In this document: piece by piece, positions 20,257-29,940 of the stretch | Position numbering within the stretch: the stretch's first letter is position 1 | Layout of the letters: every line of letters starts with the position of its first letter | The notes under the pieces: generated by a model | Database searches by the model: none | Seen by the model: only the letters and a program-made list of their open reading frames with translations | Told to the model about the DNA's origin: nothing | Translations under genes and position numbers: made by a program | Source of the DNA: Viridibacillus arvi | Lineage (GTDB): Bacteria; Bacillota; Bacilli; Bacillales_A; Planococcaceae | Reading direction: 5' to 3' | Assembly: GCF_001274945.1 (NCBI RefSeq) | Contig: NZ_LILB01000008.1 | Coordinates: 62,001 to 126,000 of the forward strand | Length of the DNA: 64,000 bases

Positions 20257-22641
20257 CTAGTTACGAAGTGGTTTTCCTTTCACTAACATATGTTGCATTC
20301 TAGCTTGTGATTTTGGCTCTGCAACAAGACTTAAGAATGCTTCACGCTCTAAATCTAGTAAGTATTGTTCATCCACTAATGTGCCGTATGGAACTTTGCC
20401 ACCCGCTAAAACATAGGCAAGCTTTTTCGCTATTTTCAAATCATGCTCACTAATGAAGCCTGATTGATACATTCCTTGTGCTCCTAACAATAACGTTGCA
20501 TAACCAGTTTCACCTACAACCGGCACCTTAGTTCTAATTGGCGCTGTATAACCACCTTCATATAATGCCAATGCTGCTTGTTTGGCGTCATATAGTTGGT
20601 GATCAGAGTTAACGCTAATACCATCTGCAAAGTTTAAGAAGTTATTTTCTCTAGCTTCCTCAGCAGATGTTGAAACTTTCGCCATTGCGATAGATTCAAA
20701 TACTTTGTTTGCGATATTTTGATAATCGACTTGTACTCCATTTGGTAATCCTTTTAAATGCTTTAAGTACAATTCTTTATTACCGCCACCGCCAGGAATT
20801 AGACCTACGCCTACTTCCACTAGACCCATATACGTTTCCATTGTTGCTTGAATATGAGCTGCTGGTAAACAAACTTCTGAACCGCCACCAAGCGTCATCG
20901 CAAATGGTGCTGCTACTACTGGTTTTGAACTGTACTTAATTTTCGTCATCGCATTTTGGAAACCACGTATCGTAAAGTCTAATTCGAAAATGTTGTCATC
21001 TTGGGCTTCCATAAGAATCATTCCTAAGTTGGCACCAACGCAGAAGTTCTTCCCTTGGTTACCAATAACAAGCCCTTTGTAATTTGCTTCTACCTCATCA
21101 ATGGCATAATTAATCATTTGTATAACATCTAAACCGATAGCATTTGCTTGTGAATGGAATTCCAGTAACGCAATGCCATCCCCCATATCTATTAAACTAG
21201 CTCCTGAATTCGATTTAATAACACCGTGTTTTTTCTTATAGCGCTTTAAATCGATTGCTTTTTCATTAACCGGTACTAGCTTGTAATCTTCACCGTCGAA
21301 GTAAGCTAATCCATCCTCTAGTTCTTTATAAAAAGTTTCATAGCCTTTAGCTAGTAAACCTTCTACGAAGCTAGGAATCTCTTTACCTTCAGCAGTCATC
21401 TTCTCAACTGATTTCTTTACACCTATTGCATCCCAAATTTCAAATGGTCCTTGTGTCCAGCCGAAGCCCCATTTCATGGCGTTATCGATTGCGACAACAT
21501 CATCGGCAATTTCACCATGTAACTGTGCTGAGTAAAGTAAAGTTGGTGCTAGTACATTCCACAATAATTCTCCTGTACGGTCATCAGCATATGTTAACAA
21601 CTTCACTTTTGTTGCTAATCCTTTTTGTTGCTTTGCCATTTCAATTGAAGGAGTGCGGAGTTTTTTTACTGGTTCATATTCAAATGTATCTGTATTTAAC
21701 TCTAATATCTCTTTTCCCTTTTTAATGAAGAACCCCTGACCTGACTTCGCTCCAAGCCAGCCATTATCAACCATCTTCTGAACATAAGCCGGTACTTCGA
21801 ATACTCGTTGTTCTTCGCCAGTTGTTTGATCATATACGTTTTTTGCGACGTGAACGAAAGTATCTAAGCCGACAACATCTAATGTACGAAGAGTTGCTGA
21901 CTTTGGACGACCAATTAAAGGTCCTGTAACAGAATCTACTTCACCAACGGAATAACCACGCTCTTGCATCTCACGTAAAGTAACAAGCAAGCCATATGTA
22001 CCAATCCGATTAGCGATGAAATTTGGTGTATCTTTTGCAAGAACGACACCTTTTCCTAGTTTGTCTTCTCCAAATTCCTTCATAAATGCCACAACATCAG
22101 GACAAGTATTCTTTGCCGGAATTACTTCAAGCAGTTTCAAATAGCGTGGTGGATTGAAGAAATGAGTGCCTAGGAAATGCTTTTGGAAGTCTTCTGAAAG
22201 GCCTTCAGCCATTGCATCAATACTAATGCCTGATGTATTTGAACTAATAATTGTGCCTGGTTGACTAACTGTATCTATTTTTTCATATAGACTCTTTTTA
22301 ATAGCTAAGTTTTCAACGACAACTTCTATAATCCAATCTACTTCTTTTAGTTTTTCAAGATCATCCTCGAAGTTCCCTACTGATAATAATGCTAAGTTTT
22401 TCTTTGCAGTTAATGGTGCTGGTTTTTGTTTTAAAAGCTTTTGTAATGCAGTTTCTGCAAATCGATTACGTACGACCGGACTATCTAAAGTAAGCCCCTT
22501 CGCTTCTTCCTCTTTAGTCAATTCCTTTGGTACGATATCAAGCAAAATTGTTGGAATACCGATGTTTGCTAAATGGGCTGCGATCCCCGAACCCATTACC
22601 CCCGAACCTAATACTGCTGCTTTCTTTATTTGATAAGCCAT
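20257..22641 (-). CDS. fadN: 3-hydroxyacyl-CoA dehydrogenase / enoyl-CoA hydratase FadN
   Basis: 794-residue bifunctional beta-oxidation enzyme. N-terminal HCDH with NAD motif GSGVMGSGIA (about residue 11). The C-terminal crotonase half has GNQGKNFCVGANLGM and VGVGLIPGGGGN. The order dehydrogenase-then-hydratase is the Firmicute FadN layout, reversed relative to E. coli FadB. Start MAYQIKK chosen for GGGAGGA upstream. A FadR-type operator lies 27 bases upstream. Confidence 0.94.
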   Translation of the reverse strand: MAYQIKKAAVLGSGVMGSGIAAHLANIGIPTILLDIVPKELTKEEEAKGLTLDSPVVRNRFAETALQKLLKQKPAPLTAKKNLALLSVGNFEDDLEKLKEVDWIIEVVVENLAIKKSLYEKIDTVSQPGTIISSNTSGISIDAMAEGLSEDFQKHFLGTHFFNPPRYLKLLEVIPAKNTCPDVVAFMKEFGEDKLGKGVVLAKDTPNFIANRIGTYGLLVTLREMQERGYSVGEVDSVTGPLIGRPKSATLRTLDVVGLDTFVHVAKNVYDQTTGEEQRVFEVPAYVQKMVDNGWLGAKSGQGFFIKKGKEILELNTDTFEYEPVKKLRTPSIEMAKQQKGLATKVKLLTYADDRTGELLWNVLAPTLLYSAQLHGEIADDVVAIDNAMKWGFGWTQGPFEIWDAIGVKKSVEKMTAEGKEIPSFVEGLLAKGYETFYKELEDGLAYFDGEDYKLVPVNEKAIDLKRYKKKHGVIKSNSGASLIDMGDGIALLEFHSQANAIGLDVIQMINYAIDEVEANYKGLVIGNQGKNFCVGANLGMILMEAQDDNIFELDFTIRGFQNAMTKIKYSSKPVVAAPFAMTLGGGSEVCLPAAHIQATMETYMGLVEVGVGLIPGGGGNKELYLKHLKGLPNGVQVDYQNIANKVFESIAMAKVSTSAEEARENNFLNFADGISVNSDHQLYDAKQAALALYEGGYTAPIRTKVPVVGETGYATLLLGAQGMYQSGFISEHDLKIAKKLAYVLAGGKVPYGTLVDEQYLLDLEREAFLSLVAEPKSQARMQHMLVKGKPLRN

Positions 22642-22667
22642 GAGCAAATCCTCCCTTTTCCCCTTTT

Positions 22668-22685
22668 TGAATGAATGCTCATTCA
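22668..22685. promoter_or_regulatory. FadR-type operator upstream of fadN
   Basis: TGAATGAATGCTCATTCA, matching the B. subtilis FadR (YsiA) consensus TGAATGA-(W/N)4-TCATTCA from memory. It sits just upstream of fadN, so long-chain acyl-CoA would relieve repression of the fad operon. Confidence 0.85.
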
Positions 22686-22899
22686 TTTTAAGAATAAAAA
22701 AAATAAAACTTCCTTATCTGCTTCTTAGTTTAGACTATTTTCTGTTTTTTCGCAATAATCAAATCCACATAATTTACAAAAATATGGATTAAATTTTGTT
22801 TTTAATCCCTTAAAAATACTATCATCACTTTTTTTAAAACAAGTTGCTTTCAGGGTCAACAAAAAACGTGTACACTGTTTTAATAGGAGGGATATACTT

Positions 22900-23226
22900 A
22901 TGAAACCAATTACAACTATTGAACAATTTACTGAAACTACTTCAACAGCAAAACCTGTTATCGTAAAATTCCACGCTGGCTGGTGCCCTGATTGCACACG
23001 CATGGACATGTTCATCGACCCTATTATCGAAGAATACAATCAATATGATTGGTATGAATTGAACCGCGATGAGCTTCCAGAACTTGCTGAAAAGTATGAT
23101 GTTATGGGTATTCCTAGCTTACTGATCTTCAAAGAAGGCGAAAAGTTGGCGCATCTTCACAGTGCAAATGCGAAATCACCAGCTCAAGTAACTGAATTCT
23201 TAGAAGCACAAAAGGCAAATGCGTAA
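22900..23226 (+). CDS. Thioredoxin family protein
   Basis: 108-residue thioredoxin-fold protein. Active site WCPDC (residues ~28-32) and cis-Pro GIPSLLIFK (about residue 70). CPDC in place of CGPC suggests a redox potential unlike classic thioredoxin. RBS AGGAGGG. Own terminator at 23241; divergent from the fad operon. Confidence 0.85.
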   Translation: MKPITTIEQFTETTSTAKPVIVKFHAGWCPDCTRMDMFIDPIIEEYNQYDWYELNRDELPELAEKYDVMGIPSLLIFKEGEKLAHLHSANAKSPAQVTEFLEAQKANA

Positions 23227-23240
23227 CATTTTTAACGGAT

Positions 23241-23286
23241 AGACTGTAGACAACTCGAAGAATTTCGAGTTTGTCTACAGTCTTTT
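23241..23286 (+). terminator. Terminator after the thioredoxin-like gene
   Basis: Long stem AGACTGTAGACAA..TTGTCTACAGTCT with inner CTCGAA/TTCGAG, then TTTTTG. Confidence 0.9.
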
Positions 23287-23309
23287 TGTTTTAAATAAAT
23301 AGATAGGAA

Positions 23310-23446
23310 CGTTGATTTCCGCTATGGTGGACGCTTTGCGCGGGCGGGCGCCAAGTCGCTTTGTCGCTACGCTCCTGCAGGGTCTTGGACTGTCCCGCTT
23401 TTCCCGCAGGAGTCGCCACCTCCGCTCCAATCAACTACACATGTAA
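23310..23446 (+). repeat. GC-rich dispersed repeat, copy 2
   Basis: Diverged copy of the repeat at 9989. Conserved ends GTTGATTTCCGC and CTCCGCTCCAATCAACT, middle GCGCGGGCGGGCGCC. Same orientation as copies 1 and 3. Confidence 0.8.
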
Positions 23447-23556
23447 TATAAACCAATCTTTAGAGATGATGGGAAATAAAAAAATCTCGAAAGAAATCAA
23501 ATTGAAATGATTGCTTTGTATCAACTAGTACCCAAGAACATCTTATGGGGAAAATT

Positions 23557-23645
23557 GAGGTTGCGGTAGCCAACCTTAAGAGGTCTTAAAAAGTGTCCAT
23601 GCAGAAGATGCTTACTTTTGCTGTTGTGAATTTAAAGAAACTCGC
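23557..23645 (+). repeat. Short dispersed block, copy B
   Basis: CCAACCTTAAGAGGTCTTAA .. GTGTCCATGCAGAAGATG .. AAACTCGCCA aligns, in opposite orientation, to the 3' end and 3' flank of the SGNH gene near 10.3 kb, with a few mismatches and an indel. One frame reads VHAEDAYFCCCEFKETRQL, which may be a trace of a former gene. Confidence 0.55.
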
Positions 23646-23908
23646 CAATTGTACTTGGCAAGTTCAAAAATGGAAAGCAAGTTAATGTCTATCCGTTTTT
23701 TCTTATACATTTTGTAATATACTATGTATTCTATTCATGAAAAGTTCTAACAATTACATACCACTATTCATGATCATTATATTAATGATTAAACTACCAC
23801 TTCATATATTATTGTAACCATAAATAGGTTTGTATTTTCTCTTATAAGTATCTCTAAGCGGAATCCTATCCCGTATAGATTCATACATTCTTTATGGAGG
23901 TGAATTAT
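23646..23908. other. Gene-free stretch ahead of the C39-like peptidase gene
   Basis: AT-rich, no supported ORF; should hold the promoter of the gene at 23909. Confidence 0.45.
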
Positions 23909-24430
23909 ATGCGCATTCAGTTACCCGTAAATGGTCAATCCCAACATGCCGATAATGTGCGGGAGCAATGGCGGAATTCTGCATGTGGACCAACAACCGC
24001 TGCCATCATGTTAGATTATCTATTACCTCATGAAAAAACAAAAAGCATCAATCAGCTTTATAAACAGCTAGGAACAACACCAATAGGCCTTTTTAAATAC
24101 CGCTTCATTCATAATATGCGGAAAATAGTTGGGCCAGATTGGTCTATTCAAAGCTGTAGCTTTCATGATGCTTTGTTTGAATTGCGCGCGGGAAGACCGG
24201 TTGCAATGAAGTTTGATAAATATTTTTCTTTTCATTTTTGCTTAAAGCCCAAATACGCCTATCACTGGGTACCGCTCATTGGTTATGAAGAGGTTGAGAA
24301 CGATGTCATTCTCATTATCCATGATAATGGTGGGCAAAATCGTGATAGTCAAATACGCGAAGTCTCTTATAAAGCCAATCAAAAAGTACTTAGCTTTGTA
24401 AAAATGACGCCTTTATCCGTTCGGGAATAA
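23909..24430 (+). CDS. C39-like papain-fold peptidase domain protein
   Basis: 173 residues. Cysteine in NSACGPTTAAIM (about residue 27), histidine in YHWVPLIGY (about residue 122) and acidic/Asn partner in IHDNGG: the catalytic order of C39-like (Peptidase_C39_2) proteins. No signal peptide or membrane span, so cytoplasmic or non-classically placed. Start MRIQL chosen for TGGAGGTG 6 bases upstream. Its last 18 bases overlap the 3' end of the convergent exonuclease gene. Confidence 0.75.
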   Translation: MRIQLPVNGQSQHADNVREQWRNSACGPTTAAIMLDYLLPHEKTKSINQLYKQLGTTPIGLFKYRFIHNMRKIVGPDWSIQSCSFHDALFELRAGRPVAMKFDKYFSFHFCLKPKYAYHWVPLIGYEEVENDVILIIHDNGGQNRDSQIREVSYKANQKVLSFVKMTPLSVRE

Positions 24431-25300
24431 TGATTTTGCATGACGTGTAATTAGTGAATAACCATCCATCGTTAATTGATCAAGCTTCTCTTGCGTTAGT
24501 GTTGGCAATGATAAATCATCAATTGTTGCATGAATAGGTACTTCTGTATGAATTTTCGCTAGTTGATGTGATAGCTTTAACATTTCTTCATATTCTGTGA
24601 TTTTCGAACGTTGTGCTGGTTTAAGCTCATCAATCGCAGCTAAAACACCATCCACTGTTCCATATTTTTGGATGAGGCTCAAAGCAGTTTTAGGGCCAAT
24701 TCCTTTAACACCTGGGTAACCATCACTTGAATCGCCCATAAATGCTTTAACATCCGCAAACAATGCAGGTGCAATTGCATACTCTTCCTCAAAACGTTGA
24801 ACATCATAAACATTGTATTCTGTATAACCTTTTTTCGTTAAGGCAATCGTAGTTGAAGGATTTAATAACTGTAATAAATCCTTATCGCCACTGACAACTG
24901 TTATCTTCGCATCATTCTTCCACTTTTCAACCATTGAACCAATTGTATCGTCTGCTTCCATTCCTACTTCACCAAAGTTTTTCCAGCCAATCATTTCTGA
25001 TACTTCCTTCGCCATATCAAATTGTGGCTTCAATTCATCTGGTGGACTCGGACGATTTGCTTTATAACCATCAAATAGGTCATTTCGGAAAGTGTGTACA
25101 CCCATATCCCAACATATAGCCAAATGAGTCGGTTTCATCATCGATTGTGCAGTCAAAACATGACGTGCAAAACCTTGTACTCCATTTGTCGGTGTACCGT
25201 CTGCTTTTCTAAAAAACTGGTTCATTGGGGCTGTTGCAAAAAACGAACGGAATAACAGTGCCATTCCATCTACTACTAAAATATGTGGTTGCTCATTCAT
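24413..25300 (-). CDS. ypcP: 5'-3' exonuclease (YpcP/ExoIX type)
   Basis: 295-residue FEN-family nuclease equivalent to the Pol I 5' exonuclease domain. Metal ligands appear in LVVDGMALLFRSFFA, GMEADDTIGSM, VVSGDKDLLQL and FMGDSSDGYPGVKGIGPKTA (helix-hairpin-helix). It probably processes flaps or RNA primers. Length matches stand-alone YpcP. The 3' end overlaps the convergent peptidase gene. Confidence 0.9.
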   Translation of the reverse strand: MNEQPHILVVDGMALLFRSFFATAPMNQFFRKADGTPTNGVQGFARHVLTAQSMMKPTHLAICWDMGVHTFRNDLFDGYKANRPSPPDELKPQFDMAKEVSEMIGWKNFGEVGMEADDTIGSMVEKWKNDAKITVVSGDKDLLQLLNPSTTIALTKKGYTEYNVYDVQRFEEEYAIAPALFADVKAFMGDSSDGYPGVKGIGPKTALSLIQKYGTVDGVLAAIDELKPAQRSKITEYEEMLKLSHQLAKIHTEVPIHATIDDLSLPTLTQEKLDQLTMDGYSLITRHAKSLFPNG

Positions 25301-25443
25301 TATATATATCCTCTCAATCTGTTCACTTTAATATCTAGTAAGCATTCATTATAACAAATATCTAGATAGAATGATTAAGTTGTGCGTTCTATGGGTAAAT
25401 ATGAATAGATTTGTAAGGAGTATTAAATGAATATACATATATA

Positions 25444-25492
25444 AAAACGCGTCTATTAATAGCAAGTAATCGCTACTAATTAGACGCGTTTT
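25444..25492 (-). terminator. Terminator after hutH
   Basis: Strong stem AAAAACGCGTCTA..TAGACGCGTTTTT, usable in both directions. Confidence 0.85.
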
Positions 25493-25501
25493 TATGGCTG
25501 T

Positions 25502-26989
25502 TTAATGGCTAGCTGGAGATAACCAATCAGCGAGCTTTTCTACATCTTCGCTAAAAATTCGATCCTCATTGATTGTAGGTACAACTGCGCGTACTTCTTG
25601 CCATTTAGTATAAAGCGCTTTAGACATTTTCTCTACGCCTCTATATTCAACTGCTTGTGCTGCACAAATAGCTTCTATTGCTAACACTCTTCTAGCATTT
25701 TCAATTATTTGATAAGCATGTCTTGAGCCTATTGTTCCCATACTGACATGATCTTCTTGATTGGCTGAAGATGGAATAGAATCTACAGATGCTGGATGTG
25801 CCAATGTTTTATTTTCTGATACAAGACTTGCTGCTGCATACTGTAATATCATTGCTCCAGATTGCAAACCTGGTTGTGGGCTTAAAAATGCTGGTAACCC
25901 TTCGCTTAACTGAGGATTTACGAGACGTTCAATTCGACGTTCAGAAACGTTTGCTAATTCAGCCATACCTATTTTCAAGAAATCCATAGCAAACGCGATG
26001 GGTTGACCGTGAAAATTCCCACCTGAAATGACTGTATCACCATCATCGAAAATAAGCGGATTATCAGTAGCCGCATTTATTTCAATTTCAAGCTTCTCTT
26101 TCACATAGTTGAGTACTTGCCAGCTAGCCCCGTGAATTTGCGGAATGCAACGAAGAGAATAAGCATCTTGTACTCTCTTCTCTCCTTGTTTAGTCGCTAA
26201 TTGACTACCAGCTAACCAGTTACGCATACGCTCCGCGACATCCATTTGCTCCTGATAGCCACGCGCTTCATGAACTGATGGATGGAAAGCATCGACAATT
26301 CCAAATAAGGACTCCATCGTCATTGCTGCAATCCATTCGCTGTCATAAGCCAATTTACTTGCTGCTAAATAATTCACAACGCCTTGAGCTGTCATTGCTT
26401 GTGTACCATTTATTAATGCTAATCCCTCTTTCGCCTCTAATGTAATCGGTTCCAAATTATGAGTTTGCCAAACATCAGCCGCTGGCACTTGCTCATTCTT
26501 CTGCCAAACAAACCCTTCACCAATTAATACTAAAGCTAAATGTGACAATGGAGCCAAATCACCTGATGCACCAAGTGACCCTTGCTGCGGAATGACTGGA
26601 TGAATTCGATTATTTACCATATATGCAAGACGTTCTAGTACCTCAATTCGAATGCCCGAAAAACCTTTTAACAGTGCATTCAAGCGAAGAACGACCATTG
26701 CTCTAGAAACGACTTCAGCAAAAGGCGCACCTACTCCACAAGCATGTGATCGGATTAAATGGAGTTGAAGTTTTCTTGTGTCCACTTCTGCAATTTTCAC
26801 ATCACTAAATTTCCCGAAACCTGTATTGATACCATAGACAGTTTGATCTTCACGTACAATTTTCTCAACAGCTAAACGGCTTTTCTTAACAAGTTCTATC
26901 GCATCATTATCTAATTCAACTTTGACGTTATCATTTAGAATAATATTTAGATCCGCCAATGATAGGTTCTTTCCATCTAATGTAATCAT
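25502..26989 (-). CDS. hutH: Histidine ammonia-lyase HutH
   Basis: 495-residue enzyme that deaminates histidine to urocanate. The MIO cofactor forms from Ala-Ser-Gly in [14 protein letters not shown] (about residue 143). Full family length. The rest of the hut pathway is not adjacent, which is unusual compared with the hutPHUIG operon of B. subtilis. An Lrp-type regulator lies upstream. Confidence 0.95.
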   Translation of the reverse strand: MITLDGKNLSLADLNIILNDNVKVELDNDAIELVKKSRLAVEKIVREDQTVYGINTGFGKFSDVKIAEVDTRKLQLHLIRSHACGVGAPFAEVVSRAMVVLRLNALLKGFSGIRIEVLERLAYMVNNRIHPVIPQQGSLGASGDLAPLSHLALVLIGEGFVWQKNEQVPAADVWQTHNLEPITLEAKEGLALINGTQAMTAQGVVNYLAASKLAYDSEWIAAMTMESLFGIVDAFHPSVHEARGYQEQMDVAERMRNWLAGSQLATKQGEKRVQDAYSLRCIPQIHGASWQVLNYVKEKLEIEINAATDNPLIFDDGDTVISGGNFHGQPIAFAMDFLKIGMAELANVSERRIERLVNPQLSEGLPAFLSPQPGLQSGAMILQYAAASLVSENKTLAHPASVDSIPSSANQEDHVSMGTIGSRHAYQIIENARRVLAIEAICAAQAVEYRGVEKMSKALYTKWQEVRAVVPTINEDRIFSEDVEKLADWLSPASH

Positions 26990-27328
26990 TTAACAGTCAC
27001 ATCCTCTTTATCATCGTGAAAATTCCAGTATGCTTTTCGCCTTTTATGTACAACTTCAAGAAGACGAACCAAATATGAAATTTTCCTAATATACTACATT
27101 CATTCTACATAAAATCAGTCTGAAATTAAGTACTTTTTGTAAAAAAGTAAAAATTTCTCATGTGCTATCAATGTAGTATTTTAGCAGGATAAAGTTGCTG
27201 AACAACAATAAGCTTTTATCAAGGTTCTTTATTTTTTATACAGGATTATTATAGAGACTAAATAGTACCTTTTTTACTGAACGCCTAATAACTTCAAGAA
27301 AACTTTACTTTCGATGACACTCCTTTTA
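26990..27328. other. Spacer between hutH and the Lrp gene
   Basis: ~340 AT-rich bases with no supported ORF; should carry the hutH promoter. No hutP-like gene or leader was recognised. Confidence 0.5.
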
Positions 27329-27769
27329 TTATTTCTCTTCCACTATAAATGGTTCTATTACCTTCTTTTCATGCGAAGATAACACAATATTTGTTGAAGG
27401 TGTGCCGTATTGCATGGAGTCATCAATAAATTGCTCTAAACTCTCTACAGAATGCGTTGCTATTTTGACAATATAGCTAATCTCTCCTGCCACTCGGTAA
27501 CACTCAAGTACGTCCGGATGATTATGACAAAAATTCGCTAATGCTTTACAGTCCTTTGACTCGAACAAAATAATCGCACGCATTGGTCGGTGCATTTTTT
27601 TTAATGCAACACTTGCATGATAACCCTCAATTATTTGCTGTTCTTCTAACTTTCGAACTCTCTCAATAACTGCAGGAGCCGATAAATGAACGATTTCTGC
27701 TAACTCTTTCATAGAAATTTTGGCATTTAACTGCAATTCCCTTACAATCTTTTTATCTATTTGATCCAT
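27329..27769 (-). CDS. Lrp/AsnC-family regulator
   Basis: 146 residues. N-terminal HTH (MDQIDKKIVRELQLNAKISMKEL split over residues 1-23, then SAPAVIERVRKLEEQQII) and C-terminal RAM ligand domain. I use the ATG at MDQID because AAAGGTG precedes it; a GTG four codons upstream is less likely. Divergent from the DJ-1 gene. May respond to amino acids and affect hutH, which is inference from position. Confidence 0.85.
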   Translation of the reverse strand: MDQIDKKIVRELQLNAKISMKELAEIVHLSAPAVIERVRKLEEQQIIEGYHASVALKKMHRPMRAIILFESKDCKALANFCHNHPDVLECYRVAGEISYIVKIATHSVESLEQFIDDSMQYGTPSTNIVLSSHEKKVIEPFIVEEK

Positions 27770-27909
27770 TTTTTCACTCACCTTTTTTTATTAAATAGAA
27801 TAACTCAAAATCCTTATAATATAAATTCATTTAAATATATATCCTTTTTCAACCTATGTAATATAACTTTTCATTTAATTAAAATAAAGACATTGGAGGG
27901 ATTTAAGAA

Positions 27910-28494
27910 ATGAAAAAAATATTATTGTTATTGGCAGATGGCTTTGAAGCAGTAGAGGCTAGTGTATTTACAGATGTTCTAGGCTGGAACAAATGGGAAG
28001 GCGACGGCTCGACTGAGGTTGTGACAGTCGGTCTTCGAGATAAATTAACTTGCACATGGAATTTTAACGTCGTCCCTGAAAAAACGATTCATGACATTCA
28101 ATTAGATGAATTTGATGCATTAGCTATTCCAGGAGGATTTGAAGAGGCTGGCTTTTATGACGATGCTTTTAGTGAATCCTTCTCAAACATAATCCGTCAT
28201 TTTGATGCAAGACAAAAGCCTATTGCTAGTATTTGTGTCGCATCATTAGCACTTGGTAAAAGTGGTATTTTAACAAATAGAAAAGCTACAACTTATGCTC
28301 ACCCAACAAGTATAAGAAAAGAACAGTTAAAGAATTTTGGTGTAAATGTACAAAATGAGAGAATTGTTCAAGATGGCCATATCATTACATCATCAAATCC
28401 AGGTACTGCTTTTGATGTCGCATTCCTATTGCTTGAAATGCTAACGACAAAAGAAAATACTCATCAAGTGAAAGACCTCATGGGATTTGCCTAA
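27910..28494 (+). CDS. DJ-1/PfpI family protein
   Basis: 194-residue class I glutamine amidotransferase-like protein of the DJ-1/ThiJ group. Reactive Cys109 sits in the nucleophile elbow ASICVAS, and the N-terminal acidic partner is in LADGFEAVEA. Possible roles are glyoxalase III or redox protection. RBS TGGAGGG. Divergent from the Lrp gene. Confidence 0.85.
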   Translation: MKKILLLLADGFEAVEASVFTDVLGWNKWEGDGSTEVVTVGLRDKLTCTWNFNVVPEKTIHDIQLDEFDALAIPGGFEEAGFYDDAFSESFSNIIRHFDARQKPIASICVASLALGKSGILTNRKATTYAHPTSIRKEQLKNFGVNVQNERIVQDGHIITSSNPGTAFDVAFLLLEMLTTKENTHQVKDLMGFA

Positions 28495-28520
28495 ACAAAA
28501 GTGATATGTTTTTAATTCAT

Positions 28521-28563
28521 AAAAAAACTGCTAAGTAATCGACTTTAGCGAATACTTAGCAGC
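28521..28563 (-). terminator. Terminator after the OsmC-like gene
   Basis: CTGCTAAGTA/TACTTAGCAG stem with a U run on the minus strand. Confidence 0.8.
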
Positions 28564-28568
28564 TCATC

Positions 28569-29018
28569 TTACTCTTCTATTTTTAAATGTACTTGCAATT
28601 CAAGTGCAACATTTCCTTGTATTGCCTTACTGATCATACATGTTTTTTCTGCTTTTTCTGCAAGCTTTTGAGTTAAACTAGCATCTCGGACTGTTGTGCC
28701 GCTTGATAAGGTTATTTGTGGTTTGTGAATAATCTTCTTATACGTAAAGACGCCATTCGTTACATCAACAATTCCTTCAGATTGCATCGTTAGGCTCTCT
28801 ACATTGATACTTGTTCGTTCAAGCATTGCGGCTAATGTAATAATATAACAAGTCGCAGCAGCTCCTAACAGCATCTCATCAGGATTAGTGCCAATACCTG
28901 GCCCGTCCATTTCAGGGGGAATAGACACTTTTGTTTGTAATTGACCTGATGCGATTGTGCCGACATCATTACGACCACCTGGCCAATTTGCAGTCAAATG
29001 AAAACTATGTTCTGCCAT
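28569..29018 (-). CDS. OsmC family peroxiredoxin-like protein
   Basis: 149 residues. The two redox cysteines of OsmC/Ohr proteins occur in GAAATCYIITLAAMLE (about residue 56) and EKTCMISKAI (about residue 130). Acts on organic hydroperoxides or fatty-acid peroxides. It follows the membrane-protein gene with a 15-base gap, so likely co-transcribed. Confidence 0.88.
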   Translation of the reverse strand: MAEHSFHLTANWPGGRNDVGTIASGQLQTKVSIPPEMDGPGIGTNPDEMLLGAAATCYIITLAAMLERTSINVESLTMQSEGIVDVTNGVFTYKKIIHKPQITLSSGTTVRDASLTQKLAEKAEKTCMISKAIQGNVALELQVHLKIEE

Positions 29019-29033
29019 GATCCAACCTCATTT

Positions 29034-29495
29034 CTAATTCGCAAATGAATAATATTTTTCAGTATAGGGATCAAATGCATAACGTGAAACTACTTTATCT
29101 TTTTCAAGCGTAATAATATATACCTCTAACCCATCATAGTCGACAATTGTCCCGCTAAATTTACGATCCTTCACAACTTTCCCGCCCTCAGTTCGAGAAA
29201 TAATTTGCGCTGCATCATCTACACTAAAACTCGGTACATGCTTTTGGAAATAGAAAGGAGCTATGGTTAAAAGTGCATATGCAATAATGATAAGTGCATT
29301 CTTTTTTCTAATATTACTTTTTTCAACCAATATAAAATAAGCTACAAACAATAATGCATTACCGCCAATAATGTAGTATGGCATATCTCCTAGACCATTT
29401 ATAAAAAGATATTGTTTCCCTATAAAGTGATAATACAGCATCTCTAATGCTGAAATGACAAGTATTCCTTGTAAAAGTCGTTTTCTCTTATACAT
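29034..29495 (-). CDS. Membrane protein of unknown function
   Basis: 153 residues; not recognised. Three hydrophobic spans in the first ~95 residues (around ILVISALEMLYYHFI, YIIGGNALLFVAYFILV and ALIIIAYALLTIAPFYF), followed by a soluble C-terminal ~60-residue domain. RBS TGAGGTG. Confidence 0.75.
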   Translation of the reverse strand: MYKRKRLLQGILVISALEMLYYHFIGKQYLFINGLGDMPYYIIGGNALLFVAYFILVEKSNIRKKNALIIIAYALLTIAPFYFQKHVPSFSVDDAAQIISRTEGGKVVKDRKFSGTIVDYDGLEVYIITLEKDKVVSRYAFDPYTEKYYSFAN

Positions 29496-29612
29496 TTATG
29501 TTTCACCTCAAAAAATTTATAAATCCTATTTTAAATAGAAAAGCATTCGAAGCCCACGACAAATTATGCCATAATAGAATGCAGATTGATAGAAGGAAAA
29601 CCGGTCACTCTA

Positions 29613-29871
29613 TTGAAGAAACATCGGATAGACATTTTCGTTTTTCACAACGATCTTATTAATATTTACACTCTATGTACTCTTTTCGCCCATAGCTTAT
29701 CTAGTGAAAAAGATGTTTGATGGTGGCGTTACAGTTTAGCCTGAAAAATATAATGCCATCGAGAAAAAGACAAAGAGCTGGAATACTATCGATTATGATT
29801 GTAAGTATAAAGACGGTTACCTTAATATCATTGTTCCCAAAGATACGTCAGAACATGTAAACGTAATTTAA
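29613..29871 (+). pseudogene. Decayed small membrane-protein gene
   Basis: A reading frame with a hydrophobic stretch (TFSFFTTILLIFTLYVLFSP) continues into MFDGGVTV, stops at TAG (29737-29739), then goes on in the same frame as PEKYNAIEKKTKSWNTIDYD to a TAA. The start (TTGAAGAAACAT) is in a different frame, so one frameshift and one nonsense mutation are needed to explain it. Product unknown. Confidence 0.55.
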
Positions 29872-29940
29872 AATTCATGGCGATGCATTGGTGCAATCGT
29901 TATTGATTTTGGTAAGCGAAAATAGAAAGGATTTATAACT

